Positions 17,336-25,530 of a DNA stretch of 33,614 nucleotides are shown here, piece after piece; the stretch's first letter is position 1; each line of letters starts with the position of its first letter. Origin of the DNA: Actinospica acidithermotolerans (GTDB lineage: Bacteria; Actinomycetota; Actinomycetes; Streptomycetales; Catenulisporaceae); contig NZ_JAGSOH010000081.1 in NCBI RefSeq assembly GCF_018139625.1, positions 1-33,614 on the forward strand, in the 5' to 3' direction. The position numbers and the translations under genes are program-made. The notes below the pieces were generated by a model that worked only from the letters and a program-made list of their open reading frames with translations, was not told the DNA's origin and ran no database searches.

Positions 17336-17529
17336 CTGCCGACGAGGTTCCCGGCGACCCCTGCGGCGACTACCGCCTCGAGGTTCAGGTGCGTGCCGGC
17401 GACCGCGCCGGCGGCAAGTGCCCCGCCGAAGAGCATGATCGGCTCGGAGGGGACGGGGATGCAGGCGGACTCGGCCAGCATGAGCACGAATATCGCCAGA
17501 TACCCGTAGTCCGCGATGAAACTCTGCAC
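17336..17529 (-). pseudogene. DedA-family membrane protein, N-terminal fragment
   Basis: Reading leftward from a GTG at 17529 (GAAAGG about 8 bases upstream) gives roughly 64 residues that match a DedA/SNARE-associated protein N-terminus. It includes VQSFIADYGYLAIFVLMLAE, the P-V-P-S-E motif and GNLVGS. DedA proteins are inner-membrane lipid or ion transport-related proteins of about 200 residues; here the gene is cut after GNLVGS, exactly where the oppositely oriented epimerase fragment ends. Start and ribosome site are intact, so a short peptide may still be made, but it lacks most of the fold. Confidence 0.75.
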
Positions 17530-17768
17530 GTCGGTGGCCTTTCTCGCAGCCGCGCGATGAGGTGGGTCGAGACGGTTCGGGGAAGCGGCGCGGAGGGGAG
17601 CGCCGGTCATTCCCCGAACCGCCGGTGATTTTACAGGATTGTAGATGTTCACCGTGGGTTCAGTCCGGCTCTGCGGCCGCGATGTCCGGGACCGCGAGGC
17701 TTCCGCGGTATCTACGCGCGCGGCCATCCGGGTTCCGGGCCGGGGCCGCTCAACTTTCGGGAGCTTTG

Positions 17769-18854
17769 ATGAAGCGCACACCCACGCTCGCTGCGCTGGC
17801 CGCGGTCGCCGGCACCGCCGCGATCACACTGGCCGGTTGCTCGTCCTCCACCACGGCGGGTTCGTCTAGTTCAACCGCAACGTCGACTCCGACCGCGACG
17901 ACGGCGCTGACCGTGCGCACGGTCTTCAGCGGCAAGACGCAGGGCTGGACCCAGCCGGACGACCTCGCCGCAGTCGGAAGCCACCTGTTCGTCGCATTCC
18001 AGAACGGCGTCGACTCCAAGGGCGGCACCGCCGGAAAGCCCCTGAACAGCACGCTGGTCGAGTTCGAGCTCAACGGCACCATCGACCACAGCTGGCCGAT
18101 CACCGGCAAGATCGACGGCCTGGGCGCGGACTCGGCGAACTCGCGAGTGGTCGCCACGGTCAACGAGGACGGCAACTCGAGCCTGTACACGATCGGCCTC
18201 GACGGCACCGTCAAGCACTACACCTACAGCCAGAACCCGCTGCCGCACGGCGGCGGCACCGACTCGGTCGTCGCTGAAGGCGGGGCGCTGTACATCTCCG
18301 CCTCGGCCCCCTCGGGCTCTACCGGCCCCGCCGTGTTCAAGGTGACGCTCTCGGGCAGCACCGCGCAGATCGCCAGCCCCGCCCCGTTCAACATCAACAG
18401 CGCGGCCACGGCGATCGGCTCGGGTAAGCAGACCACGCTCGCGCTCACCGACCCCGATTCGAGCACGATGGTGCCCGGCAGCGTGCCGGTGGTTGGCGGC
18501 GAGTTCATGCTCAACTCGCAGGGCGATGACCAGCTCATCTTCGACAAGCTCGGCCAGTCCGGTGCGCCGCAGGTGCTGAGCATCAAGCAGTCGGTCGACG
18601 ACGTCGCGTTCCCGACCGCGACCGGCGGCACGCTGCTGAGCGCGGACGCGAAGACCGACTCGGTCGACGCCATCACCGGCACCTTCACCGCGAACGCGGC
18701 CTACACCGCCGTGACGCCGGGCAACGCCAACAACGCACCGGCGAACGCCGCGCCGAACTACTTCGGCACCATCGACCTGGCCACCGGCGATGTGACGGCT
18801 GTCAAGACCCAGGGCGTGAAGCTGACCCCGCACAGCCTGATCTACCTGCCCTGA
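17769..18854 (+). CDS. Secreted lipoprotein, unknown function, propeller-like repeats
   Basis: A 361-residue protein with a classic lipoprotein signal: basic start MKRTPTLAAL, hydrophobic core and lipobox LAGC at about residue 26. A low-complexity Ser/Thr linker follows (SSSTTAGSSSSTATSTPTAT). The mature part has strand-rich segments with D-G and N-G turns (VEFELNGTIDHSWPI, GKIDGLGADSANSRVVATVN, LYTIGLDGTV), suggesting a beta-propeller such as NHL or YncE type. The ATG at 17769 is chosen over earlier in-frame starts because GGGAG lies 5 bases upstream and it begins the signal peptide. It is transcribed alone. No ligand or enzymatic motif was recognised. It is likely anchored to the outer face of the membrane. 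Confidence 0.8.
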   Translation: MKRTPTLAALAAVAGTAAITLAGCSSSTTAGSSSSTATSTPTATTALTVRTVFSGKTQGWTQPDDLAAVGSHLFVAFQNGVDSKGGTAGKPLNSTLVEFELNGTIDHSWPITGKIDGLGADSANSRVVATVNEDGNSSLYTIGLDGTVKHYTYSQNPLPHGGGTDSVVAEGGALYISASAPSGSTGPAVFKVTLSGSTAQIASPAPFNINSAATAIGSGKQTTLALTDPDSSTMVPGSVPVVGGEFMLNSQGDDQLIFDKLGQSGAPQVLSIKQSVDDVAFPTATGGTLLSADAKTDSVDAITGTFTANAAYTAVTPGNANNAPANAAPNYFGTIDLATGDVTAVKTQGVKLTPHSLIYLP

Positions 18855-19031
18855 TCCTCTGACGCGGGACGTACCGGCCGGTTTCTCGATCGACAGAGCG
18901 TTCGAGTAGATGCGTCAGCGGAGCTGTTTCAGGTTGGGCTTCCTTGAGAACCCTGCTGCTGGCGGCTCCGCGTTCCGCATCGTAAGCGCCCGCGGAATCT
19001 TGAGGCTGGGTGTGCCGTGGGTACCGTGTGG

Positions 19032-19400
19032 TCAGGTGGGGTCATCGATCAGGGCGGCGCGGGCGAAGGCGCTGAACTCCTCGTCGGGGATGGCGGCCGC
19101 GTCCTCGGGGCGTAGGCGGATGGTGCGCACGCCCGCGGCGAGATCCGGATGGCGTTCGACGAAGCCGGCGTCGCGACCCAGCGGCCACCCGTAGATGGAC
19201 ACCCCGTGGCGCCACGCGGCGAGGAACAGCTTGCGGTTCCCGCGGACGAACGTCGGCATCTGGTAGCTGAGGGTCACATGGACTCCTGGACACGCGTCGA
19301 GGATCAGGGTGTGCAGCCGGTCGAACAGCGGCCGGTTTTCGGCGTCGACGGCATCGATGTAAGCACGGACCCGCTCTTCCACTCCTCCATTGTCCGCCAC
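19032..19400 (-). CDS. DUF1801 / YdhG-like domain protein
   Basis: A 122-residue protein matching the DUF1801 (YdhG/iron-chaperone-like) fold. It has an N-terminal helix (VRAYIDAVDAENRPLFDRLHTLI), then the diagnostic segment LSYQMPTFV, then LFLAAWRHGVSIYGWPLG and a C-terminal TIRL strand with a short helix. Members are small cytosolic proteins; a frataxin-like iron role was proposed for some, but the function of most is unknown. The start is GTG at 19400; a second in-frame GTG 18 bases on is possible. It is convergent with the upstream lipoprotein gene and divergent from the response regulator, with about 70 bp between them. Confidence 0.75.
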   Translation of the reverse strand: MADNGGVEERVRAYIDAVDAENRPLFDRLHTLILDACPGVHVTLSYQMPTFVRGNRKLFLAAWRHGVSIYGWPLGRDAGFVERHPDLAAGVRTIRLRPEDAAAIPDEEFSAFARAALIDDPT

Positions 19401-19471
19401 GACGGGCCTGCGTGCAGCTTGGCTGATCAGGGCGGATGGAGATCCGTAGCGGAAGCATCTAGGGTCGGCGC

Positions 19472-20125
19472 GTGGCTTTTATCATGGTGTGCGAAGATGA
19501 TGCGTCGGTCCGCGGCGTCCTCAAGCGTGCCCTGGAGCACGATGGCCACACGGTCTCCGTCGCCGCCACCGCCGGCAGCCTGTTGCGGCAGCTCGAACCG
19601 GTGCCTGAGTTGTTCGTCTTGGATCTCGGGCTTCCGGACGCCGACGGCCGCGACGTGTGCCTGGCCCTTCGCGCGCGCGGCCTCGATGCGCCGGTGGTGA
19701 TGCTTACCGCGTTGGACGGCCTGCATCACAAGGTGGGCGGTTTCGAAGCGGGCGCCGACGACTATGTGACAAAGCCCTTCGATATCCCGGAGTTGCTGGT
19801 CCGCGTTCGGGCGCTGCTGCGCCGGGCCAGGTTGGCGCCCGCGCCGCGCGAGGTCGTGCTCGATCCGGCGAAGCACGTGGTCACCTACGGCTCGGTGAGC
19901 GAGAGCCTGACCCCGACGGAGTTCCGGTTACTGGGCCGCCTGATCGCGGCCGAGGGCGACGCGGTGCGCCGCCATGCCCTGATCGCCGCCGGTTGGCCGC
20001 ACGGGGCGCAGGTGAGCGAGAACACGCTCGACTCGTTCGTGCGTCGGTTGCGGACCAAGCTCGGTCCGCTGGGTGTGGCCGAGCGGCTGGCGACCGTGCG
20101 CGGGGTGGGGTACCGATGGCAGTGA
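19472..20125 (+). CDS. OmpR/PhoB-family response regulator
   Basis: A 217-residue two-domain regulator. The receiver domain has the acidic pair E8-D9-D10 (VCEDD), the phosphoacceptor D51 (FVLDLGLPD), T79 (MLTA) and K101 (VTKPFD). The C-terminal winged helix includes LTPTEFRLLGRLIA, a recognition helix region (SENTLDSFVRRLRTKL) and the closing VRGVGYRW. The start is taken as GTG 19472 because AGGG lies 7-8 bases upstream; an ATG at 19484 is also possible. It overlaps the kinase gene by 10 bases, so the two are co-translated. It likely controls the downstream COG4705-like membrane gene and itself, by the usual two-component logic; no direct-repeat operator was identified. Confidence 0.92.
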   Translation: MAFIMVCEDDASVRGVLKRALEHDGHTVSVAATAGSLLRQLEPVPELFVLDLGLPDADGRDVCLALRARGLDAPVVMLTALDGLHHKVGGFEAGADDYVTKPFDIPELLVRVRALLRRARLAPAPREVVLDPAKHVVTYGSVSESLTPTEFRLLGRLIAAEGDAVRRHALIAAGWPHGAQVSENTLDSFVRRLRTKLGPLGVAERLATVRGVGYRWQ

Positions 20126-21384
20126 CGGGACTGCGTGGAAGGATCGTTGCGCTCACGGTGCTGATCGCCACGGCCGTGGTGGCGATACTGGTCGTGCTGC
20201 TGCACGTGCTGCTGAGTCGGGTGCAGGATGCCGACGCGCACGATCTGGCGCGCACCCGCGCCGAGGCGGTCGTCGCGAACGTCACCGTCGCGGGCGGCCG
20301 TGTCGTGCTCACGGAGAACGGCAGCGAGGCGTTCGACGCGGTCGCCTGGGTGTACGCCGACGGCCGCCTGATCGACGGGAACGTGCCGACGAGTGTGGTC
20401 GATCGCGTCGAGCAGTTGGCCGCCTCGGGCACGTCGCAGACCGTCGTCGTCGACAACTACCTCCTGTACGCCCAGGAGGTCCCGATCGATGGCCACCACG
20501 TCATAGTCATCGTCCGAGTGGACCTGACACCGTATGAGACGGCCGAGCAGCTCAGCCTGACGTTGTCGCTGATTCTCGGCGGCATCGCGGTCCTGCTTGC
20601 CGGCGGTCTCGCGCATCTCGTGGTACGTCGTGCGCTGCGGGTCGTGCGGGAGATGGCCGCCCTCGCCGAGGACTGGAGCCATCACGAACCCGGACGCCGC
20701 TTCGAGCTCGGCGTCCCCCGCGATGAGTTCGGGCAGTTGGGACGGACGCTGGATCACCTGCTGGAGCGCGTCGAGAACGCGCTGGCGGACGAGCGCCGGC
20801 TCACCGATGAGATCGCCCACGAGCTGCGGACCCCGCTCACGGCGCTGCGGGGCGAGGCGCAGTTGGCGCAGCTGTCCGGAGAGCCTGTGGCGCCGGAGGC
20901 AGTGCTGGGCGAGGTCGACCGCCTCAACGCGGCCATCACGACGATCCTGCGTGCCGCGCGCGCACGCATCGACGCAGGCACCCAGTGTGATCTGAGCTCG
21001 GCCGCGCGGCAGGCGATCGCCGGTCGCCCGGTCGAGGTCGCCTTTCCGGCGAGGCTCGAGGTCGCCGTTACGACCGAGGTCGTCGTGGCGCTGCTCTCGC
21101 CCCTGTTGGAGAACGGCCTGCGCCACGCCCGCTCGCGCGTGTGGATCAACGCACGAACCCAGGGCGAGACGGTCGTGGTCGACGTCCTCGATGACGGCCC
21201 CGGGTTCGATCCCGCGGAACTCGACCGGGTCTTCGACGCGGGGGTGACCGGCGTCGACGGGTGCGGTCTGGGCCTGCCCGTGGTCCAGCGCGTCGCCGGG
21301 CCGGCCGGGGTGCGGGTGCGCGCGATCGCCGACGGACGCGGCCACGTCGAGGTGACGCTGCCCGCGCCGCGCACGGCCACGTAG
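20116..21384 (+). CDS. Membrane sensor histidine kinase
   Basis: A 422-residue HPK of the OmpR-partner type. TM1 spans about residues 10-33 and TM2 about 149-172, enclosing a ~115-residue extracytoplasmic sensor with no named fold. A HAMP-like linker (RRALRVVREMAAL) leads to the H-box DEIAHELRTPLTAL with H235. The ATPase core has an N-box variant (LLSPLLENGLRHA), G1 DDGPGF and G2 GCGLGLPVV. The ATG at 20116 follows GGGG; a GTG at 20122 would leave only a 4-base overlap and cannot be excluded. It is cognate to the preceding regulator by overlap. The signal is unknown; the neighbouring COG4705-like gene suggests a role tied to a membrane process. Confidence 0.92.
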   Translation: MAVTGLRGRIVALTVLIATAVVAILVVLLHVLLSRVQDADAHDLARTRAEAVVANVTVAGGRVVLTENGSEAFDAVAWVYADGRLIDGNVPTSVVDRVEQLAASGTSQTVVVDNYLLYAQEVPIDGHHVIVIVRVDLTPYETAEQLSLTLSLILGGIAVLLAGGLAHLVVRRALRVVREMAALAEDWSHHEPGRRFELGVPRDEFGQLGRTLDHLLERVENALADERRLTDEIAHELRTPLTALRGEAQLAQLSGEPVAPEAVLGEVDRLNAAITTILRAARARIDAGTQCDLSSAARQAIAGRPVEVAFPARLEVAVTTEVVVALLSPLLENGLRHARSRVWINARTQGETVVVDVLDDGPGFDPAELDRVFDAGVTGVDGCGLGLPVVQRVAGPAGVRVRAIADGRGHVEVTLPAPRTAT

Positions 21385-21422
21385 TCAGGTTGGTTGCAGG
21401 TTCCCTGCGAAAGCCTTCCCGC

Positions 21423-22700
21423 ATGACGACTACGACAACGGAAGCACGCACGCATAGCGGGCGGCTCATGCTCAACAAGGTCCCCGAGGTCACCGTCTGG
21501 TTCTGGCTGATCAAGGTCCTGTGCACGACGGTCGGCGAGAGCTTCGCCGACTGGATCAACATGCAGCTCGGCGTGGGCCTGGTGAACACGGCCTGGATCT
21601 TCACCGCGGTCCTCGTGGTGGTCCTCGCCGTCCAGCTGCGGCTCAAGCGGTACGTCCCTTTTCCCTACTGGCTGACCGTTGTCGTCGTCAGCGTGACGGG
21701 CACCCTCTACACCGACATCCTGACCGACCAGCTGAACGTGCCGCTGTGGGTCAGTTCCGCGGTCTTCTCGGTCCTGCTCGCGGTGGTCTTCGGCACGTGG
21801 TGGTGGCGCGAGCGCACGCTGTCGATCCACTCGGTCACCACCCGGGCGCGCGAGTCGTTCTACTGGCTGACCGTCCTGGTCACCTTCGCGCTCGGCACCG
21901 CGACCGGCGACTGGACGCTGGAGCTGACCGGCTGGAGCCCGGGCGTCTCGGTGCTGCTGCCGCTCGGCCTGATCGCGGCGATCGCGGCGCTGTGGCGCTT
22001 CGGTGCGAACCCGGTGCTCTCCTTCTGGCTCGCCTACATCCTGACCCGCCCGCTGGGCGCCAACATCGGCGACTGGCTCGCCTCCCCGAAGGTTGCGCAG
22101 AACCCGGGTGACCCGACCGGTCTGGCGCTGGGTACGTTCACCACCAGCCTGATCTTCCTCGGCCTGATCCTTGCGACGGTCGTCTACCTGACCGTGACGC
22201 GCTCGGATGTGACCGAGACCTACGAGGCGACCCACGACTCCGCAAACGCCACCACCCGTGGCAAGGAGCGCGTCGCGCTGGCCGGCTTCGGGCTCCTGGC
22301 CTTCGCCACGGCGGGCTTGCTGGTTTGGGCCCACGGTCAGCCGCACACCGGCCCGGCGCCGGAAACCGACACCACCTCCACCGTCCAACTCGCTCCCGGC
22401 CAGGCGGTGAAGAAGTTCCCGGCGGCGAAGGTCAACGCGCTGCGCACCCTCGCGTCGACCGCGCTCACCGACGCACGCTCGGGGGACGCGGCCGGTGCCC
22501 ACACGGCCGCCCAGTCGCTGCGTGACCTGTGGGACGCCGACCAGGACACGCTCGAGCCACTGGACGAGACCGGCTGGACGTCCATCGACGCCCAGATGGA
22601 CAAGGTGCTCAAGACCTTCGGTATCGACCACCCCAACGCGCCGCTGCCTGCGGCGCAGCAGGAGAGCGAACTGAGCGCCCTGCTCGCGGATCTGGGCTGA
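21423..22700 (+). CDS. COG4705-like polytopic membrane protein
   Basis: A 425-residue integral membrane protein. After a threonine-rich start it has repeated motifs typical of the COG4705 group: NKVPEVTVWFWLIKVLCTTVGESFADW near residue 17, and a similar pattern later (SFYWLTVLVTFALGTATGDW, then LSFWLAYILTRPLGANIGDW). These internal repeats of the (F/Y)W-x-x-x-(L/I)...T-x-G-(E/D) type suggest a duplicated fold with about eight or nine transmembrane segments. The C-terminal ~120 residues form a soluble, helical tail after a last TM (LAGFGLLAFATAGLLVWA). Genes of this group often follow two-component systems and have been linked to metal or acid stress, without a known mechanism. It lies 38 bp after the kinase and is probably in the same operon. 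A strong hairpin follows the stop. Confidence 0.7.
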   Translation: MTTTTTEARTHSGRLMLNKVPEVTVWFWLIKVLCTTVGESFADWINMQLGVGLVNTAWIFTAVLVVVLAVQLRLKRYVPFPYWLTVVVVSVTGTLYTDILTDQLNVPLWVSSAVFSVLLAVVFGTWWWRERTLSIHSVTTRARESFYWLTVLVTFALGTATGDWTLELTGWSPGVSVLLPLGLIAAIAALWRFGANPVLSFWLAYILTRPLGANIGDWLASPKVAQNPGDPTGLALGTFTTSLIFLGLILATVVYLTVTRSDVTETYEATHDSANATTRGKERVALAGFGLLAFATAGLLVWAHGQPHTGPAPETDTTSTVQLAPGQAVKKFPAAKVNALRTLASTALTDARSGDAAGAHTAAQSLRDLWDADQDTLEPLDETGWTSIDAQMDKVLKTFGIDHPNAPLPAAQQESELSALLADLG

Positions 22701-23925
22701 CACGAACCGCAGCAGGCCCCGGCGGCAAGGTGCGCTCGCGTGCCGTGAATCCCGCCGGGGCCTGTGCGGGACCGAGCAACAGCGCCACGGTGAACACGGC
22801 GACCAGAGCGAGCCGCAGCTCACCGAGCAACGATTCGTCCGATATCAGCATCGGTGACACGGCCAGTGCCGCGCCGGATATCAGGGTCCAGAGCGGCATG
22901 GGGCGGCGATGCCCGAGCAGGTCCCAGATCAGCGCCCCGAGCAGTACCCCGGCGGTGTAGTACCCGTATACGCCAGGGTCCAGGGCGATGCGTGCGCCGA
23001 CGCCGAGCAGCATCAGTGCGGGCCATCGCCGGCGCCGCACCGCCACGGCGCCGAGTCCGCAGCCCAGGACTATCTGCGCCGCCCGGTCCCAACTCGGCGT
23101 GCCGGAATCGCTCACGCCGAGTGCTCGCAGCGCGGATGACGGCTCGTTGGTGATGGTGAACGCCGAGGCCGCCGAGAGCGTGTGCGGGTCGGCGATCACA
23201 AAGGGCAGGTAGGCGACCAGGATCGTGACCACAGTCCACACCGCCGCGTGCCGTCGGGTATGAGCGGGCACGGTGAGGATCAGCGGCAGGAATACCAGCG
23301 CCCACGGCTTGGAGTCCACGGACAGCCCGATGCAGATCCCTGCAATGGCAGGCAGGTCCGCGCTCGCCGCCCAGAGCGCGAGCACCGCCAGGGTCAGGGC
23401 GAGCGCGTCGTCAAGGTGGCTGATGGCGACACTCAGATCGGTCCACCCGATCATGAAGGCGCTGCCGCCGATGAGCATCGTCAAGTGCAGCCGGTCATCA
23501 CCCGCCAGTTCCGGGCGCACCGCCTCGACGATCCGCTCCAGGACGTAGAGCACGACCAGGCCCAGCGCCGCCATGAACACGCAAGCCGCGAAAAGCCCGT
23601 TGGTGCCTCCGAGGTGACGCAGGACCTCCGCGACCGCGAACGTGAACGGCCCGATCTGCAGCTGCGGATAGTTCGCGTACAGATCCAGACCCCCGGCGGC
23701 AGCCGACCCCGACGCGCCGTGGAACAGCAGAGTGCTGCCCTGCACGAAGTAATGCCACGAATACCCGCCGTGCCGGGCGAAGATGACCGCCCAGAACACC
23801 GTCACCCCGCCGAGGATGGCGAACCGCCGCCGCTGCCGCCGATCCGGGCCAGGGAGGTCCACCAACGTCCGGGACAGCCCCTCGGCCCGCGCGTCCGTCC
23901 ACGGCGCGTCCAGTATCTGCGTCAT
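22609..23925 (-). CDS. Polytopic GT-C/GT87-like membrane protein (possible glycosyltransferase)
   Basis: A 438-residue protein with about nine or ten hydrophobic segments. An early periplasmic-type loop (YSWHYFVQGSTLLFHG, then GGLDLYANYPQLQIGPFTF) and SHLDDALALTLAVLALWAA with SVDSKPWALVFLPLIL fit polyprenol-dependent GT-C glycosyltransferases (DUF2029/GT87-like). The substrate is unknown. The start is ATG 23925, which overlaps the previous gene as ATGA and has GGGAG 6 bases upstream. The last ~45 residues after LLLGPAQAPAG are Arg/Pro-rich. They are encoded across a strong hairpin and then antisense to the COG4705 gene for 92 bp, so the original stop was probably lost by mutation. Family assignment is moderate. 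Confidence 0.65.
   Translation of the reverse strand: MTQILDAPWTDARAEGLSRTLVDLPGPDRRQRRRFAILGGVTVFWAVIFARHGGYSWHYFVQGSTLLFHGASGSAAAGGLDLYANYPQLQIGPFTFAVAEVLRHLGGTNGLFAACVFMAALGLVVLYVLERIVEAVRPELAGDDRLHLTMLIGGSAFMIGWTDLSVAISHLDDALALTLAVLALWAASADLPAIAGICIGLSVDSKPWALVFLPLILTVPAHTRRHAAVWTVVTILVAYLPFVIADPHTLSAASAFTITNEPSSALRALGVSDSGTPSWDRAAQIVLGCGLGAVAVRRRRWPALMLLGVGARIALDPGVYGYYTAGVLLGALIWDLLGHRRPMPLWTLISGAALAVSPMLISDESLLGELRLALVAVFTVALLLGPAQAPAGFTARERTLPPGPAAVRVSPDPRAGRSVRSPAAPQAAARWGGRYRRS
22713..22764. terminator. Strong hairpin between convergent genes, probable bidirectional terminator
   Basis: A perfect 13-bp GC-rich stem: CAGGCCCCGGCGG at 22713-22725 and its complement at 22752-22764, with a 26-base loop. 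It starts 12 bases after the stop of the COG4705-like gene. On the other strand it lies inside the open C-terminal tail of the GT-like gene, which supports the view that the tail is a read-through extension. Confidence 0.75.
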
Positions 23926-24176
23926 CTCCCGCTCCCGATCGCGTCCGTGACCGCACACTCACTACACGGACGACGACCGGGCCCGCCGAAAAGCTCCCGC
24001 ATTTCGTAATGAATACGTGCAGACTGGTTGTGGCAGTCGTTACACACTGCGTAGGCTTGCGTTTCACCGCTCAGCGCCTTCGCGGCGCCGGAGCCAAGTG
24101 TCCCCAGCGCCTCCCCGGCCTCGGCCCTGCCCTTGATCGCGGGTCTCGATAACGCCCTCTCAGAGCGGCGGCCCAT
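23922..24176 (-). CDS. Small CxxC...CxxC protein, coupled to the GT-like gene
   Basis: An 84-residue open frame not assigned to a family. A basic, alanine-rich N-terminus is followed by CNDC and, about 22 residues later, CSEC; four cysteines in two CxxC knuckles could bind zinc. CNDC is followed by histidine, so CxxCH also fits a c-type heme motif, but no signal peptide is seen and zinc is likelier. It overlaps the 3' end of the protease gene by 17 bases, and its TGA overlaps the ATG of the GT-like gene, as expected for a translationally coupled operon. There is no clear ribosome site, so this could still be a chance frame. Confidence 0.4.
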   Translation of the reverse strand: MGRRSERALSRPAIKGRAEAGEALGTLGSGAAKALSGETQAYAVCNDCHNQSARIHYEMRELFGGPGRRPCSECAVTDAIGSGR

Positions 24177-25299
24177 AAGCAAGGGTCACCGTGCCGTGAT
24201 GGGGCCGACCGTCCGCTGACGAAATCCAGTCGACGCGGATCGACTGCCCGGGCGAGAACTCGGTCATGGCGGCGATCTCGCCGCTGTACGAGGTGATCTT
24301 TCGTCCGTCGAGCGCGACGATCACGTCGTCGACGCCCACGCCCAGCGAATCCGCCGGGCTGCCCGGCGCCACGTCATCGACGCAGACCCCCGGGATGGCC
24401 AGGCCGGCCCGTGACGGAGCAAGCGAACCGTCCGGGGCGGCGGTTGCAAGATTGGTGCAACTCGGTCGGGCATCTGGGTCCAGGTACAGCTGATCGGCTT
24501 GATCACCGAGGAACGCCGTGGGGCCGATGTGAACCGTGTCCGTGGGGATGCCGGCCCGGATCTGCGCGGCGATGGCGCGTGCCCCGTCGATGGGGATCGC
24601 CAGGCCCGTGATCGGCTCACCGGAAGACCTCCATTCGCTGTTGCTGCCGACCGTGATCCCGACGACCCGGCCGTTCGCGTCCAGCAGCGGACCACCGGAA
24701 TCGCCGTCGACGACGTCTGCACCGTGGATGATCAGCCCTTTGAGTGACTCTGATTGCAGGCCCCCATCCAGCGTCGCGGTCTGTCCGGTGGCGAGCACGG
24801 AGCCGGCGGTGTCGATCAAGCGGCCGTTCCCGTTCGCGTTGCCGACGGCCGTCACGCGCTGTCCGGGACGAACGGATTGGGAATCTCCCAGCGGTGCGGG
24901 GGAGAGGCCCGAGGCGTCGGCGAGCTGGATGACGGCGAGATCGTCGGCTACCGAGTAGCCGGCGACAGTACCGCGGTATCGCTTTCCAGTGGCTGGATCG
25001 GTTACGGTCACGCTGGTCGCGCCGCTGATCGCGTGATTGTTCGTGAGGATCTCGCCGTCGGTGCTTAGCACGATTCCGGTGGCGTCACCGCCGCTGTTCA
25101 TCGTGCCGCCACCACTCAAGGCTTCCTCAGACCGCGTCGAAACGAGAACCACGCCGCGGTGCGCCGAGTCCTGCTGTGGGCTGGTCGCAGAATACTGCGA
25201 CATCACGCCTCCGGCCGCCGCCACAGCGACGGCCAAGCCGACCGCCGACAAGCGCCATGCCGGCCGCAAAAACGCAAAACGTCGGGACGTGCCCCCCAT
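24160..25299 (-). CDS. HtrA/DegP-like serine protease with PDZ domain
   Basis: A 379-residue S1C-type protease. The N-terminus has a basic stretch and one hydrophobic anchor or signal (LSAVGLAVAVAAAGGVM). The trypsin-like domain has its triad in TNNHAI (His), DDLAVIQL (Asp) and GDSGGPL (Ser). The C-terminal ~110 residues form a PDZ domain, recognisable by VAPGSPADSLGVGVDDVIVALDGR, after a linker containing a possible disulfide pair (SCTN, GVCVDD). Such proteins act outside the membrane in quality control of damaged or misfolded proteins. ATG 25299 (MGGTSRRF) is preferred over a TTG at 25335, although neither has a strong ribosome site; a short or leaderless message is possible. It heads a leftward operon with the CxxC and GT-like genes. 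Confidence 0.88.
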   Translation of the reverse strand: MGGTSRRFAFLRPAWRLSAVGLAVAVAAAGGVMSQYSATSPQQDSAHRGVVLVSTRSEEALSGGGTMNSGGDATGIVLSTDGEILTNNHAISGATSVTVTDPATGKRYRGTVAGYSVADDLAVIQLADASGLSPAPLGDSQSVRPGQRVTAVGNANGNGRLIDTAGSVLATGQTATLDGGLQSESLKGLIIHGADVVDGDSGGPLLDANGRVVGITVGSNSEWRSSGEPITGLAIPIDGARAIAAQIRAGIPTDTVHIGPTAFLGDQADQLYLDPDARPSCTNLATAAPDGSLAPSRAGLAIPGVCVDDVAPGSPADSLGVGVDDVIVALDGRKITSYSGEIAAMTEFSPGQSIRVDWISSADGRPHHGTVTLAYGPPL

Positions 25300-25367
25300 A
25301 GCCACTAGATCAGAGTAAAGAGATGCTTTGGGCAACGCAAGGGCCTGCCGCAGGTTCCGCAGCCCCG

Positions 25368-25410
25368 GGTCGCAGGTTCAAAGCCTGTCAGTGCGACGAT
25401 GAAGTCGCAG
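25368..25410 (+). other. Second, diverged tRNA-Pro att scar
   Basis: This 43-base stretch matches 16800-16843 at 39 of 44 aligned positions: one change in the T-loop side, two in the acceptor strand, one gap, and one in the flank. It has the same orientation, and the shared part includes the non-tRNA flank GATGAAGT. No tRNA 5' half is present. It sits at the 3' side of a decayed integrase, the normal position of attP-derived sequence. Confidence 0.7.
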
Positions 25411-25530
25411 CCCGGACGCCGCTTCCGCCGGCGGGCGGGGCGGCCACGCCGCCGCGTGCTCCCTCGGCACAGCGGCGGCCCAGGTACTCGGCATGGGCAT
25501 CGAGATGTGGCGCGTTGCCGACGGCCCTAG

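Noticed and set aside
20754-22823. 689-residue minus-strand frame opposite the kinase and COG4705 genes
   Set aside because: Low-complexity Arg/Gly/Asp-rich composition typical of antisense of high-GC genes. The forward strand has clear kinase motifs and membrane segments.
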